From contig NC_079881.1 of assembly GCF_029227915.1 (NCBI RefSeq), forward strand, positions 22,669,501 to 22,733,500: a stretch of DNA of 64,000 bases. The letters run 5' to 3'. The number at the start of each line of letters is the position of its first letter. Within the stretch, counting starts at the first letter, position 1. Of the stretch, positions 37,896 through 51,500 are shown piece by piece. The notes below the pieces were generated by a model that saw only the letters and a list, made by a program, of their open reading frames with translations, made no database searches and was not told the DNA's origin. Made by a program: the position numbers and the translations under genes. Source of the DNA: Hydractinia symbiolongicarpus (lineage: Eukaryota; Cnidaria; Hydrozoa; Anthoathecata; Hydractiniidae).

Positions 37896-40630
37896 TATTC
37901 GTACCAACATGTATTTAGCGATATTTATCTGATATTACTAGGTTGCATCGCTTTTAACAGTGACACGATGGGCTGTGGGACTTAATTGAACTAACTTTGG
38001 ACAGTGAACTGATAAATGTGATAAATGAAAAAAATTGGACTCCAAGAAATAACATTCTTCTTAACTTGACATAATTGCCGGAACTCAGCGATTACACTGG
38101 GCGCTGTGGTAGCGCTTCATTTAAAAATTTAGATTAATAAGTCATTTTTTACTGTGGCACCAATCCTAGCCGTTATCGCGCGCTGAAGAAATACCGACAG
38201 TTTCAAAAACTAGATTTCAATGAATTTCTAATGGTGTCAGTCCGTTAGAGTTACAACGGTTGGGTCACCTATTCGTACCAACATGTATTTTACGATATTT
38301 TTCTCATATTACTAGGTTGCATCGCTTTTAACAGTGAAACAATTGACTGTGGCACATAATTGAACTGATTTTGGACTGTGACCATATAAATCTTATAAGT
38401 GAGACAATTGGACTCCAAGAAATAACATTCTTCTTAACTTGACATGACTGCCGCATCTCAGCGATTACACTACGCGCTGTGGTACAAATACTACATTTCA
38501 CTGACTTTCTAACGGTGTCAATCCGTTTGAGTTTCAACGGTTGGGTCACTTATTCGTACCAACATGTATTTAACGATATTTTTCTCATATTACTAGGTTG
38601 CATCGCTTTTAACAGTGAAACGATTGACTGTGGCACATAATTGAACTGATTTTGGACTGTGACCTTATAAATGTTATAAGTGAGACAATTGGACTCCAAG
38701 AAATAACATTCTTCTTAATTTGACATGATTGCCGAAACTCAGCGATTACACTGGGCGCTGTGGTAGCGCTTCATTTAAAATTTAGATAAATAAGTCAATT
38801 TTTACTGTGGGACCAATCCTAGCCGTTAGCGCGCGCTGATGTAATAGAGACAGTTTCAAATACTACATTTCACTGACTTTCTGACGGTGTCAGTTCGTTT
38901 GAGTTTCAACGGTTGGGTCACATATTCGTACTAACATGTATTTAGCGATATTTATCTGATATTACTAAGTTGCATCGCTTTTAACAATGAAACGATTGAC
39001 TGTGGGACTTAATTGAACTAACTTTGGACTGCGACCTGATAAATATGATAAATGAGACAATTGGACTCCAAGAAATACCATTCTTCTTAATTTGACATGA
39101 TTGCCAGAACTCAGCGATTACACTGCTCGCTGTGGTAGCGCTTCTTTTAGAAATTTAGATTAATAAGTCATTTCTTACTGTGGGACCAATCCTAGCCGTT
39201 AGCGCGCGCTGAAATAATAGAGACAGTTTCAAATACTACATTTCACTGACTTTCTAACGGTGTCAGTCCGTTTGAGTTTCAACGGTTGGGACACATATTC
39301 GTACCAACATCTATTTAGCGATATTTGTCTGATATTACTAAGTTGCATCGCTTTTAACAATGAAACGATTGACTGTGGGACTTAATTGAACTAATTTTGG
39401 ACTGCGACCTGATAAATATGATAAATGAGACAATTGGACTCCAAGAAATAACATTCTTCTTAATTTGACATGATTGCCGGAACTCAGCGATTACACTGCT
39501 CGCTGTGGTAGCGCTTCGTTTAGAAATTTAGATTAATAAGTCATTTCTTAATGTGGGACCAATCCTAGCCGTTATCGCGCGCTGAAGAAATACCGACAGT
39601 TTCAAAAACTACATTTTAATGAATATCTAATAGTGTCAGCCCGTTTGAGTTATAACGGTTGGGTCACATATTCGTACCAACATCTATTTAGCGATATTTG
39701 TCTGATATTACTAAGTTGCATCGCTTTTAACAATGAAACGATTGACTGTGGGACTTAATTGAACTAATTTTGGACTGCGACCTGATAAATATGATAAATG
39801 AGACAATTGGACTCCAAGAAATAACATTCTTCTTAATTTGACATGATTGCCGGAACTCAGCGATTACACTGCTCGCTGTGGTAGCGCTTCTTTTAGAAAT
39901 ATAGATTAGTAAGTCATTTCTTAATGTGGGACCAATCCTAGCCGTTAGCGCGCGCTGAAATAATAGCGACAGTTTCAAATACTACATTTCACTGACTTTC
40001 TAACGGTGTCAGTCCGTTTGAGTTTAAACGGTTGGGTCACATATTCGTACCAACATGTATTTAGCGATATTTATCTGATATTACTAGGTTGCATCGCTTT
40101 TAACAGTGACACGATGGGCTGTGGGACTTAATTGAACTAACTTTGGACAGTGAACTGATAAATGTGATAAATGAAAAAAATTGGACTCCAAGAAATAACA
40201 TTCTTCTTAACTTGACATAATTGCCGGAACTCAGCGATTACACTGGGCGCTGTGGTAGCGCTTCATTTAAAAATTTAGATTAATAAGTCATTTTTTACTG
40301 TGGCATCAATCCTAGCCGTTATCGCGCGCTGAAGAAATACCGACAGTTTCAAAAACTAGATTTCAATGAATTTCTAATGGTGTCAGTCCGTTAGAGTTAC
40401 AACGGTTGGGTCACCTATTCGTACCAACATGTATTTTACGATATTTTTCTCATATTACTCGGTTGCATCGCTTTTAACAGTGAAACAATTGACTGTGGCA
40501 CATAATTGAACTGATTTTGGACTGTGACCATATAAATGTTATAAGTGAGACAATTGGACTCCAAGAAATAACATTCTTCTTAACTTGACATGACTGCCGC
40601 ATCTCAGCGATTACACTACGCGCTGTGGTA
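37201..40630. repeat. Satellite HOR block, 2,146 bp with an internally deleted monomer
   Basis: Segments beginning near 37201 and 39347 repeat at a 2,146-bp offset and end in a shortened monomer at 38481 and 40627. In that monomer CTGTGGTA is joined directly to CAAATACTAC. The deletion removes about 92 bp of the middle of the monomer, and five whole monomers plus the short one add up to the period. The second copy is preceded by a further stretch related to 36460-36780, with a junction near 39310. Confidence 0.88.
38455..38500. repeat. Internally deleted satellite monomer, first copy
   Basis: The monomer reads through CGCGCTGTGGTA and then continues at CAAATACTACATTTC. It lacks about 92 bp that normally contain the TTTAGATAAATAAG, ACTGTGGGACC and AGCGCGC landmarks. 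The same junction recurs at 40627, so the deletion predates the block duplication. Confidence 0.88.
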
Positions 40631-40640
40631 CAAATACTAC
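40605..40640. repeat. Internally deleted satellite monomer, second copy
   Basis: The deletion junction is identical to the one at 38481, at a 2,146-bp offset. Downstream of the junction the two copies differ (TCAATCCG with GTTTCAACGG versus TCAGTCCG with GTTATAACGG), so the shared block ends here. Confidence 0.85.
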
Positions 40641-43600
40641 ATTTCACTGACTTTCTAACGGTGTCAGTCCGTTTGAGTTATAACGGTTGGGTCACATATT
40701 CGTACCAACATCTATTTATCGATATTTGTCTGATGTTACTAAGTTGCATCGCTTTTAACAATGAAACGATTGACTGTGGGACTTAGTTGAACTGATTATG
40801 GACTGTGACCTTAAAAATGTGAAAGTGAGACAATTGGACTTCAAGAAATAACATTCTTCTTAATTTGATATGACAGCCGAAACTCAGCAATTACACTAGG
40901 CGCTGTGGTAGCGCTTCAATTAAAAATTAAGATAAAAAAGTCATTTTTTACTGTGGGACCAATCCAAGCCGTTAGCGCGCTGAAATAATAGAGACAGTTT
41001 CAAATACTACATTTCACTGACTTTCTAACGGCGTCAGTCCGTTTGAGTTTCAACGGTTGGGTCACATATTCGTACCAACATGTATTTAGCGAAATTTATC
41101 TGATATTACTAGGTTGCATCGCTTTTAGCAGTGAAACGATTGAATGTGGGACTTAATTGAACTAATTTTGGACTGTGACCTGATAAATGTGATAAATGAA
41201 AAAAATTGGACTCCAAGAAATAGCATTCTTCTTAATTTGACATGATTGCCATAACTCAGCGAGTTCACTGGGCGCTGTGGTAGCGCTTCATTTAAAAATT
41301 CAGATTAATAAGTCATTTTTTACTGTGGGAACAATCCTAGCCGTTATCGCGTGCTGAAGAAATAGCGACATTTTCAAAAACTACATTTCATTGAGTTTCT
41401 AACGGTGTCAGTCCGTTTGAGTTACAACGATTGGGCACCTATTCGTACCAACATGTATTTAGCGATATTTTTTCGATATTACTAGGTTGCATCGCTTTTA
41501 ACAATGAAACGATTGACTGTAGGACTTAATTGAACTAACTTTGGACTGCCACCTGATAAATATGATAAATGAGACAATTGGACTCCAAGAAATAACATTC
41601 TTCTTAATTTGACGTGATTGCCGGAAGTCAGCGATTATACTGGGCGCTGTGGTAGCGCTTCATTTAAAAATTTAGATAAATAAGTCAATTTTTACTGTGG
41701 GACCAATCCTAGGCGTTATCGCGTGCTGAAGAAATAGCGACAGTTTTAAAAACTGCATTTCATTGACTTTTTAACGGTGTCATTCCGTTTGAGTTGTAAC
41801 GGTTGGGTCACATATTCGTACCAACATGCATTTAGCGATATTTTTCTGATATTACTATGTTGCATCGCTTTTAACAATGAAACGATTGACTGTGGGACTT
41901 AATTGAACTGATTATGGACTGTGACCTTTAAAATGTGAAAGTGAGACAATTGGACTCCAAGAAATAACATTCTTCTTAATTTGATATGGCTGCCGAATCT
42001 CAGCGATTACACTAGGCGCTGTGTTAGCGCTTCAATTAAAAATTAAGATAAAAAAGTCATTTTTTACTGTGGGACCAATCCTAGCTGTTAGGGCGCTGAC
42101 GTAATAGAGACAATTTCAAATACTACATTTCACTGACTTTCTAACGGTATCAGTCCGTTTGAGTTAAAACGGTTGGGTCACATATTCGTACCAACATGTA
42201 TTTAGCGATTTTTTTCTGATATTACTAGGTTGCACCGCTTTTAGCAGTGAAACGATTGACTGTGGGACTTAATTGAACTAATTTTGGACTGTGACCTGAT
42301 AAATGTGATAAATGAAGAAAATTGGACTCCAAGAAATAACATTCTTCTTAATTTGACATGATTGCTGGAACTCAGCCATTACACTGGGCGCTGTGGTAGC
42401 GCTTCATTAAATAATTTAGATTAATAAGTCATTTTTTACTGGGGACCAATCCTAACCGTTATCGCGCGCTAAAGAAATAGCGACATTTTCAAAAACTACA
42501 TTTCATTGAGTTTTTAACAGTGTCAGTCTGTTTGAGTTACAACGATTGGGCACCTATTCGTACCAACATGTATTTAGCGATATTTTTTCGATATTACTAG
42601 GTTGCATCGCTTTTAACAATGAAACGAATGACTGTAGGACTTAATTGAACTAACTTTGGACTGCGACCTGATAAATATGATAAATGAGACAATTGGACTC
42701 CAGGAAATAACATTCTTCTTAATTTGACGTGATTGCCGGAACTCAGCGATTATACTGGGCGCTGTGGTAGCGCTTCATTTAAAAATTTAGATAAATAAGT
42801 CAATTTTTACTGTGGGACCAATCCAAGGCGTTATCGCGTGCTGAAGAAATAGCGATAGTTTCAAAAACTGCATTTCATTGACTTTCTAACGGTATCAGTC
42901 CGTTTGAGTTAAAACGGTTGGGTCACATATTCGTACCAACATGTATTTAGCGATTTTTTTCTGATATTACTAGGTTGCACCGCTTTTAGCAGTGAAACGA
43001 TTGACTGTGGGACTTAATTGAACTAATTTTGGACTGTGACCTGATAAATGTGATAAATGAAGAAAATTGGACACCAAGAAATAACATTCTTCTTAATTTG
43101 ACATGATTGCTGGAACTCAGCCATTACACTGGGCGCTGTGGTAGCGCTTCATTAAAAAATTTAGATTAATAAGTCATTTTTTACTGGGGGACCAATCCTA
43201 ACCGTTATCGCGCGCGGATGAAATAGCGACAGTTTCAAAAACTTCACTTCATAGACTTTTTAACGTTGTCAGTTCGATTGAGTTACAACGATTGGGCACC
43301 TAATCGTGCCAACATGTATTTAGCGATGTTTTTCTGATATTACTAGTTTGCATCGCTTTAAACAATGAAACGATTGGCTGTAGGACTTAACTGAACTAAC
43401 TTTGGACTGCGACCTGATAAATATGATAAATGAGACAATTGGACTCCAAGAAATAACATTCTTCTTAATTTGACGTGATTGCCGGAACTCAGCGATTATA
43501 CTGGGCGCTGTGGTAGCGCTTCATTTAAAAATTTAGATAAATAAGTCAATTTTTACTGTGGGACCAATCCTAGGCGTTATCGCGTGCTGAAGAAATAGCG

Positions 43601-45940
43601 ATAGTTTCAAAAACTGAATTTCATTGACTTTCTAACGGTGTCAGTCCATTTGAGTTATAACGGTTGGGTCGCATATTCGTACCAACATGTATTTAGCGAT
43701 ATTTTTCTGATATTACTAGGTTGCATCGCTTTTAACAATGAAACGATTGACTGTGGGACTTAATTGAACTGATTATGGACTGTGATCTTTAAAATGTGAA
43801 AGTGAGACAATTGGACTCCAAGGAATAACATTCTTCTTAATTTGATAGGACTACCGAATCTCAGCAATTACACTAGGCGCTGTTGTAGCGCTTCAATTAA
43901 AAATTAGGATAAAAAAGTCATTTTTTACTGTGGGACCAATCCTAGCCGTTAGGGCGCTGAAGTAATAGAGACAGTTTCAAATACTACATTTCACTGACTT
44001 TCTAGCGGTATCAGTCCGTTTGAGTTATAACAGTTGGGTCACATATTCGTACCAACATGTATTTAGCGATTTTTTTCTGATATTACTAGGTTGCACCGCT
44101 TTTAGCAGTGAAACGATTAACTGTAGGACTTAATTGAACTAACTTTGGACTGCGACCTGATAAATATGATAAATGAGACAATTGGACTCCAAGAAATAAC
44201 ATTCTTCTTAATTTGACGTGATTGCCGGAACTCAGCGATGATACTGGTCACTGTGGTAGCGCTTCATTTAAACATTTAGATAAATAAGTCATTCTTTACT
44301 GTGGGACCAATCCTATCCGTTATCGCGCTCTGAAGAAATAGCGATAGTTTTAAAAACTACATTTCATTGACTTTGTAGCGGTGTCAGTCCGTTTGAGTTA
44401 CAACGGTTGGGTCACATATTAGTACCAACATGTATTTAGCGATATTTATCTGATATTACTAGGTTGCATCGCTTTTAACAGTGAAACAATTGACTGTGGG
44501 ACTTAATTGAACTAACTTTGAACTGTGACCTTATCAATGTTATAAGTGAGACAATTGGACTCCAAGAAATAACATTCTTCTTAATTTGACATGATTCCCG
44601 AAACTTAGCGATTACATTGGGCGCTGTGGTAGCGTTTCATATAAAAATTTAGATAAACAAGTCAATTTTTACTGTGGGACCAATCCTAGGCGTTATCGCG
44701 TGCTGAAGAAATAGCGATAGTTTCAAAAACTGCATTTCATGGACTTTCTAACGGTGTCAGTCCATTTGATTTATAACGGTTGGGTCACATATTCGTACCA
44801 ACATGTATTTAGCGATATTTTTCTGATATTACTAGGTTGCATCGCTTTTAACAATGAAACGATTGACTGTGGGACTTAATTGAACTGATTATGGACTGTG
44901 ACCTTTAAAATGTGAAAGTGAGACAATTGGACTCCAAGAAATAACGTTCTTCTTAATTTGATATGACTGCCGAATCTCAGCAATTACACTAGGCGCTGTT
45001 GTAGCGCTTCAATTAAAAATTAGGATAAAAAATTCATTTTTTACTGTGGGACCAATCCTAGCCGTTAGGGCGCTGAAGTAATAGAGACAGTTTCAAATAC
45101 TACATTTCACTGACTTTCTAACGGTATCAGTCCGTTTGAGTTATAACGGTTGGGTCATATATTCGTACCAACATGTATTTAGCGATTTTTTTCTGATATT
45201 ACTAGGTTGCACCGCTTTTAGCAGTGAAACGATTGACTGTGGGACTTAATTGAACTAATTTTGGACTGTGACCTGATAAATGTGATAAATGAAGAAAATT
45301 GGACTCCAAGAAATAACATTTTTCCTAATTTGACATGATTGCCGGAACTCAGCCATTACACTGGGCGCTGTGGTAGCGCTTCATTAAAAAATTTAGATTA
45401 ATCAGTCATTTTTTACTGGGGGACCAATCCTAGCCGTTATCGCGCGCGGAAGAAATAGCGACAGTTTCAAAAACTACATTTCATTGACTTTCTAACGGTG
45501 TCAGTCCGTTTGAGTTACAACGATTGGATCACCTATTCGTACCAACATGTATTTAGCGATATTTTTCTGATATTACTAGGTTGCATCACTTTTAACAATG
45601 AAACGATTGACTGTAGGACTTAATTGAACTAACTTTGGACTGCGACCTGATAAATATGATAAATGAGACAATTGGACTCCAAGAAATAACATTCTTCTTA
45701 ATTTGACGTGATTGCCGGAACTCAGCGATGATACTGGTCTCTGTGGTAGCGCTTCATTTAAACATTTAGATAAATAAGTCATTCTTTACCGTGGGACCAA
45801 TCCTATCCGTTATCGCGCTATGAAGAAATAGCGATAGTTTTAAAAACTACATTTCATTTACTTTGTAGCGTTGTCAGTCCGTTTGAGTTACAACGGTTGG
45901 GTCACATATTCGTACCAACATGTATTTAGCGATATTTATC
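40631..45940. repeat. Satellite, block with GACGTG monomers at 2-4 monomer spacing
   Basis: The TTTGACGTGATTGCC variant occurs at 41611, 42726, 43472, 44215 and 45705, at spacings of 1,115, 746, 743 and 1,490 bp. A four-monomer duplication is clear: CTTTGTAGCG at 44371 and 45861, and GATGATACTGGTC near 44239 and 45729. Other variants confined mainly here are GTTAGGGCGCTGA and GCGATTTTTTTCTG. This segment is more diverged than the blocks on either side. Confidence 0.85.
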
Positions 45941-48900
45941 TGATATTACTAGGTTGCATCGGTTTTAACAGTGAAACAATTGACTGTGGGACTTAATTGA
46001 ACTAACTTTGAACTGTGACCTTATCAATGTTATAAGTGAGACAATTGGACTCCAAGAAATAACATTCTTCTTAAATTGACATGATTCCCGAAACTCAGCG
46101 ATTACATAGGGCGCTGTGGCAGGGTTTCATATAAAAATTTAGATAAATAAGTTAATTTTTACTGTGGGACCAATCCTAGGCGTTATCGCGCACTGAAGAA
46201 ATAGCGACAGTTTCAAAAACCGCATTTCATTGACTTTCTAACGGTGTCAGTCCGTTTGAGTTATAACGGTTAGGTCACATATTCGTACCAACATCTATTT
46301 AGCGATATTTGTCTGATATTACTAAGTTGCATCGCTTTTAACAATGAATCGATTGACTGTGGGACTTAATTGAACTGATTATGGACTGTGACCTTAAAAA
46401 TGTGAAAGTGACACAATTGGACTCAAAGAAACAACATTCTTCTTTATTTGATATGACTGCCGAAACTCATCGATTACTCTAGGCGCTGTGGTAGCGCTTC
46501 AACTAAAAATTAAGATAAAAAGTCATGTTTTACCGTGGGACCAATCCTAGCCGTTAGCGCGCTGAAGTAATAGAGACAGTTTCAAAAACTACATTTCAAT
46601 GACTTTCTAACGGTGTCACTCCGTTTGAGTTACAACGGTTGGGTCACCTATTCGTACCAACATGTATTTAACGATATTTTCTCATATTACTACGTTGCAT
46701 CGCTTTTAACAGTGAAACGATTGACTGTGGCACATAATTGAACTGATTTTGGACTGTGACCTAATAAATGTTATAAGTGAGACAATTGGACTCCAAGAAA
46801 TAACATTCTTCTTAATTTGACATGATTCCCGAAACTCAGCGATTACATAGGGCGCTGTGGTAGGGTTTCATATAAAAATTTAGATAAATAAGTCGATTTT
46901 TACTGTGGGACCAATCCTAGGCGTTATCGCGCACTGAAGAAATAGCGACAGTTTCAAAAACCGCATTTCATTGACTTTCTAACGGTGTCAGTCCGTTTGA
47001 GTTATAACGGTTAGGTCACATATTCGTACCAACATCTATTTAGCGATATTTGTCTGATATTACTAAGTTGCATCGCTTTTAAAAATGAATCGATTGACTG
47101 TGGGACTTAATTGAACTGATTATGGACTGTGACTTTAAAAATGTGAAAGTGACACAATTGGAATCAAAGAAACAACATTCTTCTTAATTTGATATGACTG
47201 CCGAAACTCATCGATTACTCTAGGCGCTGTGGTAGCGCTTCAACTAAAAATTAAGATAAAAAGTCATTTTTTACTGTGGGACCAATCCTAGCCGTTAGCG
47301 CGCTGAAGTAATAGAGACAGTTTCAAAAACTACATTTCAATGACTTTCTAACGGTGTCACTCCGTTTGAGTTACAACGGTTGGGTCACCTATTCGTACCA
47401 ACATGTATTTAACGATATTTTCTCATATTACTACGTTGCATCGCTTTTAACAGTGAAACGATTGACTGTGGCACATAATTGAACTGATTTTGGACTGTGA
47501 CCTAATAAATGTTATAAGTGAGACAATTGGACTCCAAGAAATAACATTCTTCTTAATTTGACATGATTGCCGAAACTCAGCGATTACACTGGGCGCTGTG
47601 GTAGCGCTTCATTTAAAAATTTAGATAAATAAGTCAATTTTTACTGTGGGACCAATCCTAGCCGTTATCGCGCTCTGAAGAAATAGCGATAGTTTTAAAA
47701 ACTACATTTCATTTACTTTGTAGCGGTGTCAGTCCGTTTGAGTTACAACGGTTGGGTCACATATTCGTACCAACATGTATTTAGCGATATTTATCTGATA
47801 TTACTAGGTTGCATCGCTTTTAACAGTGAAACAATTGACTGTGGGACTTAATTGAACTAACTTCGAACTGTGACCTTATCCATGTTATAAGTGAGACAAT
47901 TGGACTCCAAGAAATAACATTCTTCTTAATTTGACATGATTCCCGAAACTCAGCGATTACATTGGGCGCTGTGGTAGCGTTTCATATAAAAATTTAGATA
48001 AATAAGTCAATTTTTACTGTGGGACCAATCCTAGGCGTTATCGCGCACTGAAGAAATAGCGATAGTTTCAAAAACCGCATTTCATTGACTTTCTAACGGT
48101 GTCAGTCCGTTTGAGTTATAACGGTTAGGTCACATATTCGTACCAACATCTATTTAGCGATATTTGTCTGATATTACTAAGTTGCATCGCTTTTAACAAT
48201 GAATCGATTGACTGTGGGACTTAATTGAACTGATTATGGACTGTGACCTTAAAAATGTGAAAGTGACACAATTGGACTCAAAGGAACAACATTCTTCTTA
48301 ATTTGATATGACTGCCGAAACTCATCGATTACTCTAGGCGCTGTGGTAGCGCTTCAACTAAACATTAAGATAAAAAAGTCATTTTTTACTGTGGGACCAA
48401 TCCTAGCCGTTAGCGCGCTGAAGTAATAGAGACAGTTTCAAGTACTACATTTCACTGACATTCTAACGGCGTCAGTGCGTTTGAGTTTCAACGGTTGGGT
48501 CACATATTCGTACCAACATGTATTTAGCGATATTTATCTGATATTACTAGGTTGCATCGGTTTTAACAGTGAAACAATTGACTGTGGGACTTAATTGAAC
48601 TAACTTTGAACTGTGACCTTATCAATGTTATAAGTGAGACAATTGGACTCCAAGAAATAACATTCTTCTTAAATTGACATGAATCCCGAAACTCAGCGAT
48701 TACATAGGGCGCTGTGGCAGGGTTTCATATAAAAATTTAGATAAATAAGTTAATTTTTACTGTGGGACCAATCCTAGGCGTTATCGCGCACTGAAGAAAT
48801 AGCGACAGTTTCAAAAACCGCATTTCATTGACTTTCTAACGGTGTCAGTCCGTTTGAGTTATAACGGTTAGGTCACATATTCGTACCAACATCTATTTAG

Positions 48901-51500
48901 CGATATTTGTCTGATATTACTAAGTTGCATCGCTTTTAACAATGAATCGATTGACTGTGGGACTTAATTGAACTGATTATGGACTGTGACCTTAAAATGT
49001 GAAAGTGACACAATTGGACTCAAAGAAACAACATTCTTCTTAATTTGATATGACTGCCGAAACTCATCGATTACTCTAGGCGCTGTGGTAGCGCTTCAAC
49101 TAAAAATTAAGATAAAAAGTCATGTTTTACTGTGGGACCAATCCTAGCCGTTAGCGCGCTGAAGTAATAGAGACAGTTTCAAAAACTACATTTCAATGAC
49201 TTTCTAACGGTGTCACTCCGTTTGAGTTACAACGGTTGGGTCACCTATTCGTACCAACATGTATTTAACGATATTTTCTCATATTACTACGTTGCATCGC
49301 TTTTAACAGTGAAACGATTGACTGTGGCACATAATTGAACTGATTTTGGACTGTGACCTAATAAATGTTATAAGTGAGACAATTAGACTCCAAGAAATAA
49401 CATTCTTCTTAATTTGACATGATTCCCGAAACTCAGCGATTACATTGGGCGCTGTGGTAGCGTTTCATATAAAAATTTAGATAAATAAGTCAATTTTTAC
49501 TGTGGGACCAATCCTAGGCGTTATCGCGCACTGAAGAAATAGCGATAGTTTCAAAAACAGCATTTCATTGACTTTCTAACGGTGTCAGTCCGTTTGAGTT
49601 ATAACGGTTAGGTCACATATTCGTACCAACATCTATTTAGCGATATTTGTCTGATATTACTAAGTTGCATCGCTTTTAACAATGAATCGATTGACTGTGG
49701 GACTTAATTGAACTGATTATGGACTGTGACCTTAAAAATGTGAAAGTGACACAATTGGACTCAAAGGAACAACATTCTTCTTAATTTGATATGACTGCCG
49801 AAACTCATCGATTACTCTAGGCGCTGTGGTAGCGCTTCAACTAAACATTAAGATAAAAAAGTCATTTTTTACTGTGGGACCAATCCTAGCCGTTAGCGCG
49901 CTGAAGTAATAGAGACAGTTTCAAGTACTACATTTCACTGACATTCTAACGGCGTCAGTGCGTTTGAGTTTCGACGGTTGGGTCACATATTCGTACCAAC
50001 ATGTATTTAGCGATATTTATCTGATATTACTAGGTTGCATCGGTTTTAACAGTGAAACAATTGACTGTGGGACTTAATTGAACTAACTTTGAACTGTGAC
50101 CTTATCAATGTTATAAGTGAGACAATTGGACTCCAAGAAATAACATTCTTCTTAAATTGACATGATTCCCGAAACTCAGCGATTACATAGGGCGCTGTGG
50201 CAGGGTTTCATATAAAAATTTAGATAAATAAGTTAATTTTTACTGTGGGACCAATCCTAGGCGTTATCGCGCACTGAAGAAATAGCGACAGTTTCAAAAA
50301 CCGCATTTCATTGACTTTCTAACGGTGTCAGTCCGTTTGAGTTATAACGGTTAGGTCACATATTCGTACCAACATCTATTTAGCGATATTTGTCTGATAT
50401 TACTAAGTTGCATCGCTTTTAACAATGAATCGATTGACTGTGGGAATTAATTGAACTGATTATGGACTGTGACCTTAAAAATGTGAAAGTGACACAATTG
50501 GACTCAAAGAAACAACATTCTTCTTAATTTGATATGACTGCCGAAACTCATCGATTACTCTAGGCGCTGTGGTAGCGCTTCAACTAAAAATTAAGATAAA
50601 AAGTCATGTTTTACTGTGGGACCAATCCTAGCCGTTAGCGCGCTGAAGTAATAGAGACAGTTTCAAAAACTACATTTCAATGACTTTCTAACGGTGTCAC
50701 TCCGTTTGAGTTACAACGGTTGGGTCACCTATTCGTACCAACATGTATTTAACGATATTTTCTCATATTACTACGTTGCATCGCTTTTAACAGTGAAACG
50801 ATTGACTGTGGCACATAATTGAACTGATTTTGGACTGTGACCTAATAAATGTTATAAGTGAGACAATTGGACTCCAAGAAATAACATTCTTCTTAATTTG
50901 ACATGATTCCCGAAACTCAGCGATTACATTGGGCGCTGTGGTTGCGTTTCATATAAAAATTTAGATAAATAAGTCAATTTTTACTGTGGGACCAATCCTA
51001 GGCGTTATCGCGCACTGAAGAAATAGCGATAGTTTCAAAAACCGCATTTCATTGACTTTCTAACGGTGTCAGTCCGTTTGAGTTATAACGGTTAGGTCAC
51101 ATATTCGTACCAACATCTATTTAGCGATATTTGTCTGATATTACTAAGTTGCATCGCTTTTAACAATGAATCGATTGACTGTGGGACTTAATTGAACTGA
51201 TTATGGACTGTGACCTTAAAAATGTGAAAGTGACACAATTGGACTCAAAGGAACAACATTCTTCTTAATTTGATATGACTGCCGAAACTCATCGATTACT
51301 CTAGGCGCTGTGGTAGCGCTTCAACTAAACATTAAGATAAAAAAGTCATTTTTTACTGTGGGACCAATCCTAGCCGTTAGCGCGCTGAAGTAGTAGAGAC
51401 AGTTTCAAGTACTACATTTCACTGACATTCTAACGGCGTCAGTGCGTTTGAGTTTCAACGGTTGGGTCACATATTCGTACCAACATGTATTTAGCGATAT
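45941..51500. repeat. Satellite HOR block, 4 monomers (about 1,484 bp)
   Basis: TTCAACTAAACATTAAG recurs with AACATT at 48361, 49844 and 51328 (1,483 and 1,484 bp). The GCTGTGGCAGGGTTTC variant ends its GTGGC at 46120, 48718 and 50201 (2,598 and then 1,483 bp). ACGATATTTTCTCATATTAC lies at 46671, 47412, 49268 and 50752 (741, 1,856 and 1,484 bp). The block therefore settles into a regular 4-monomer period after an irregular start that includes a two-monomer duplication. The copies look near-identical. Confidence 0.9.
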
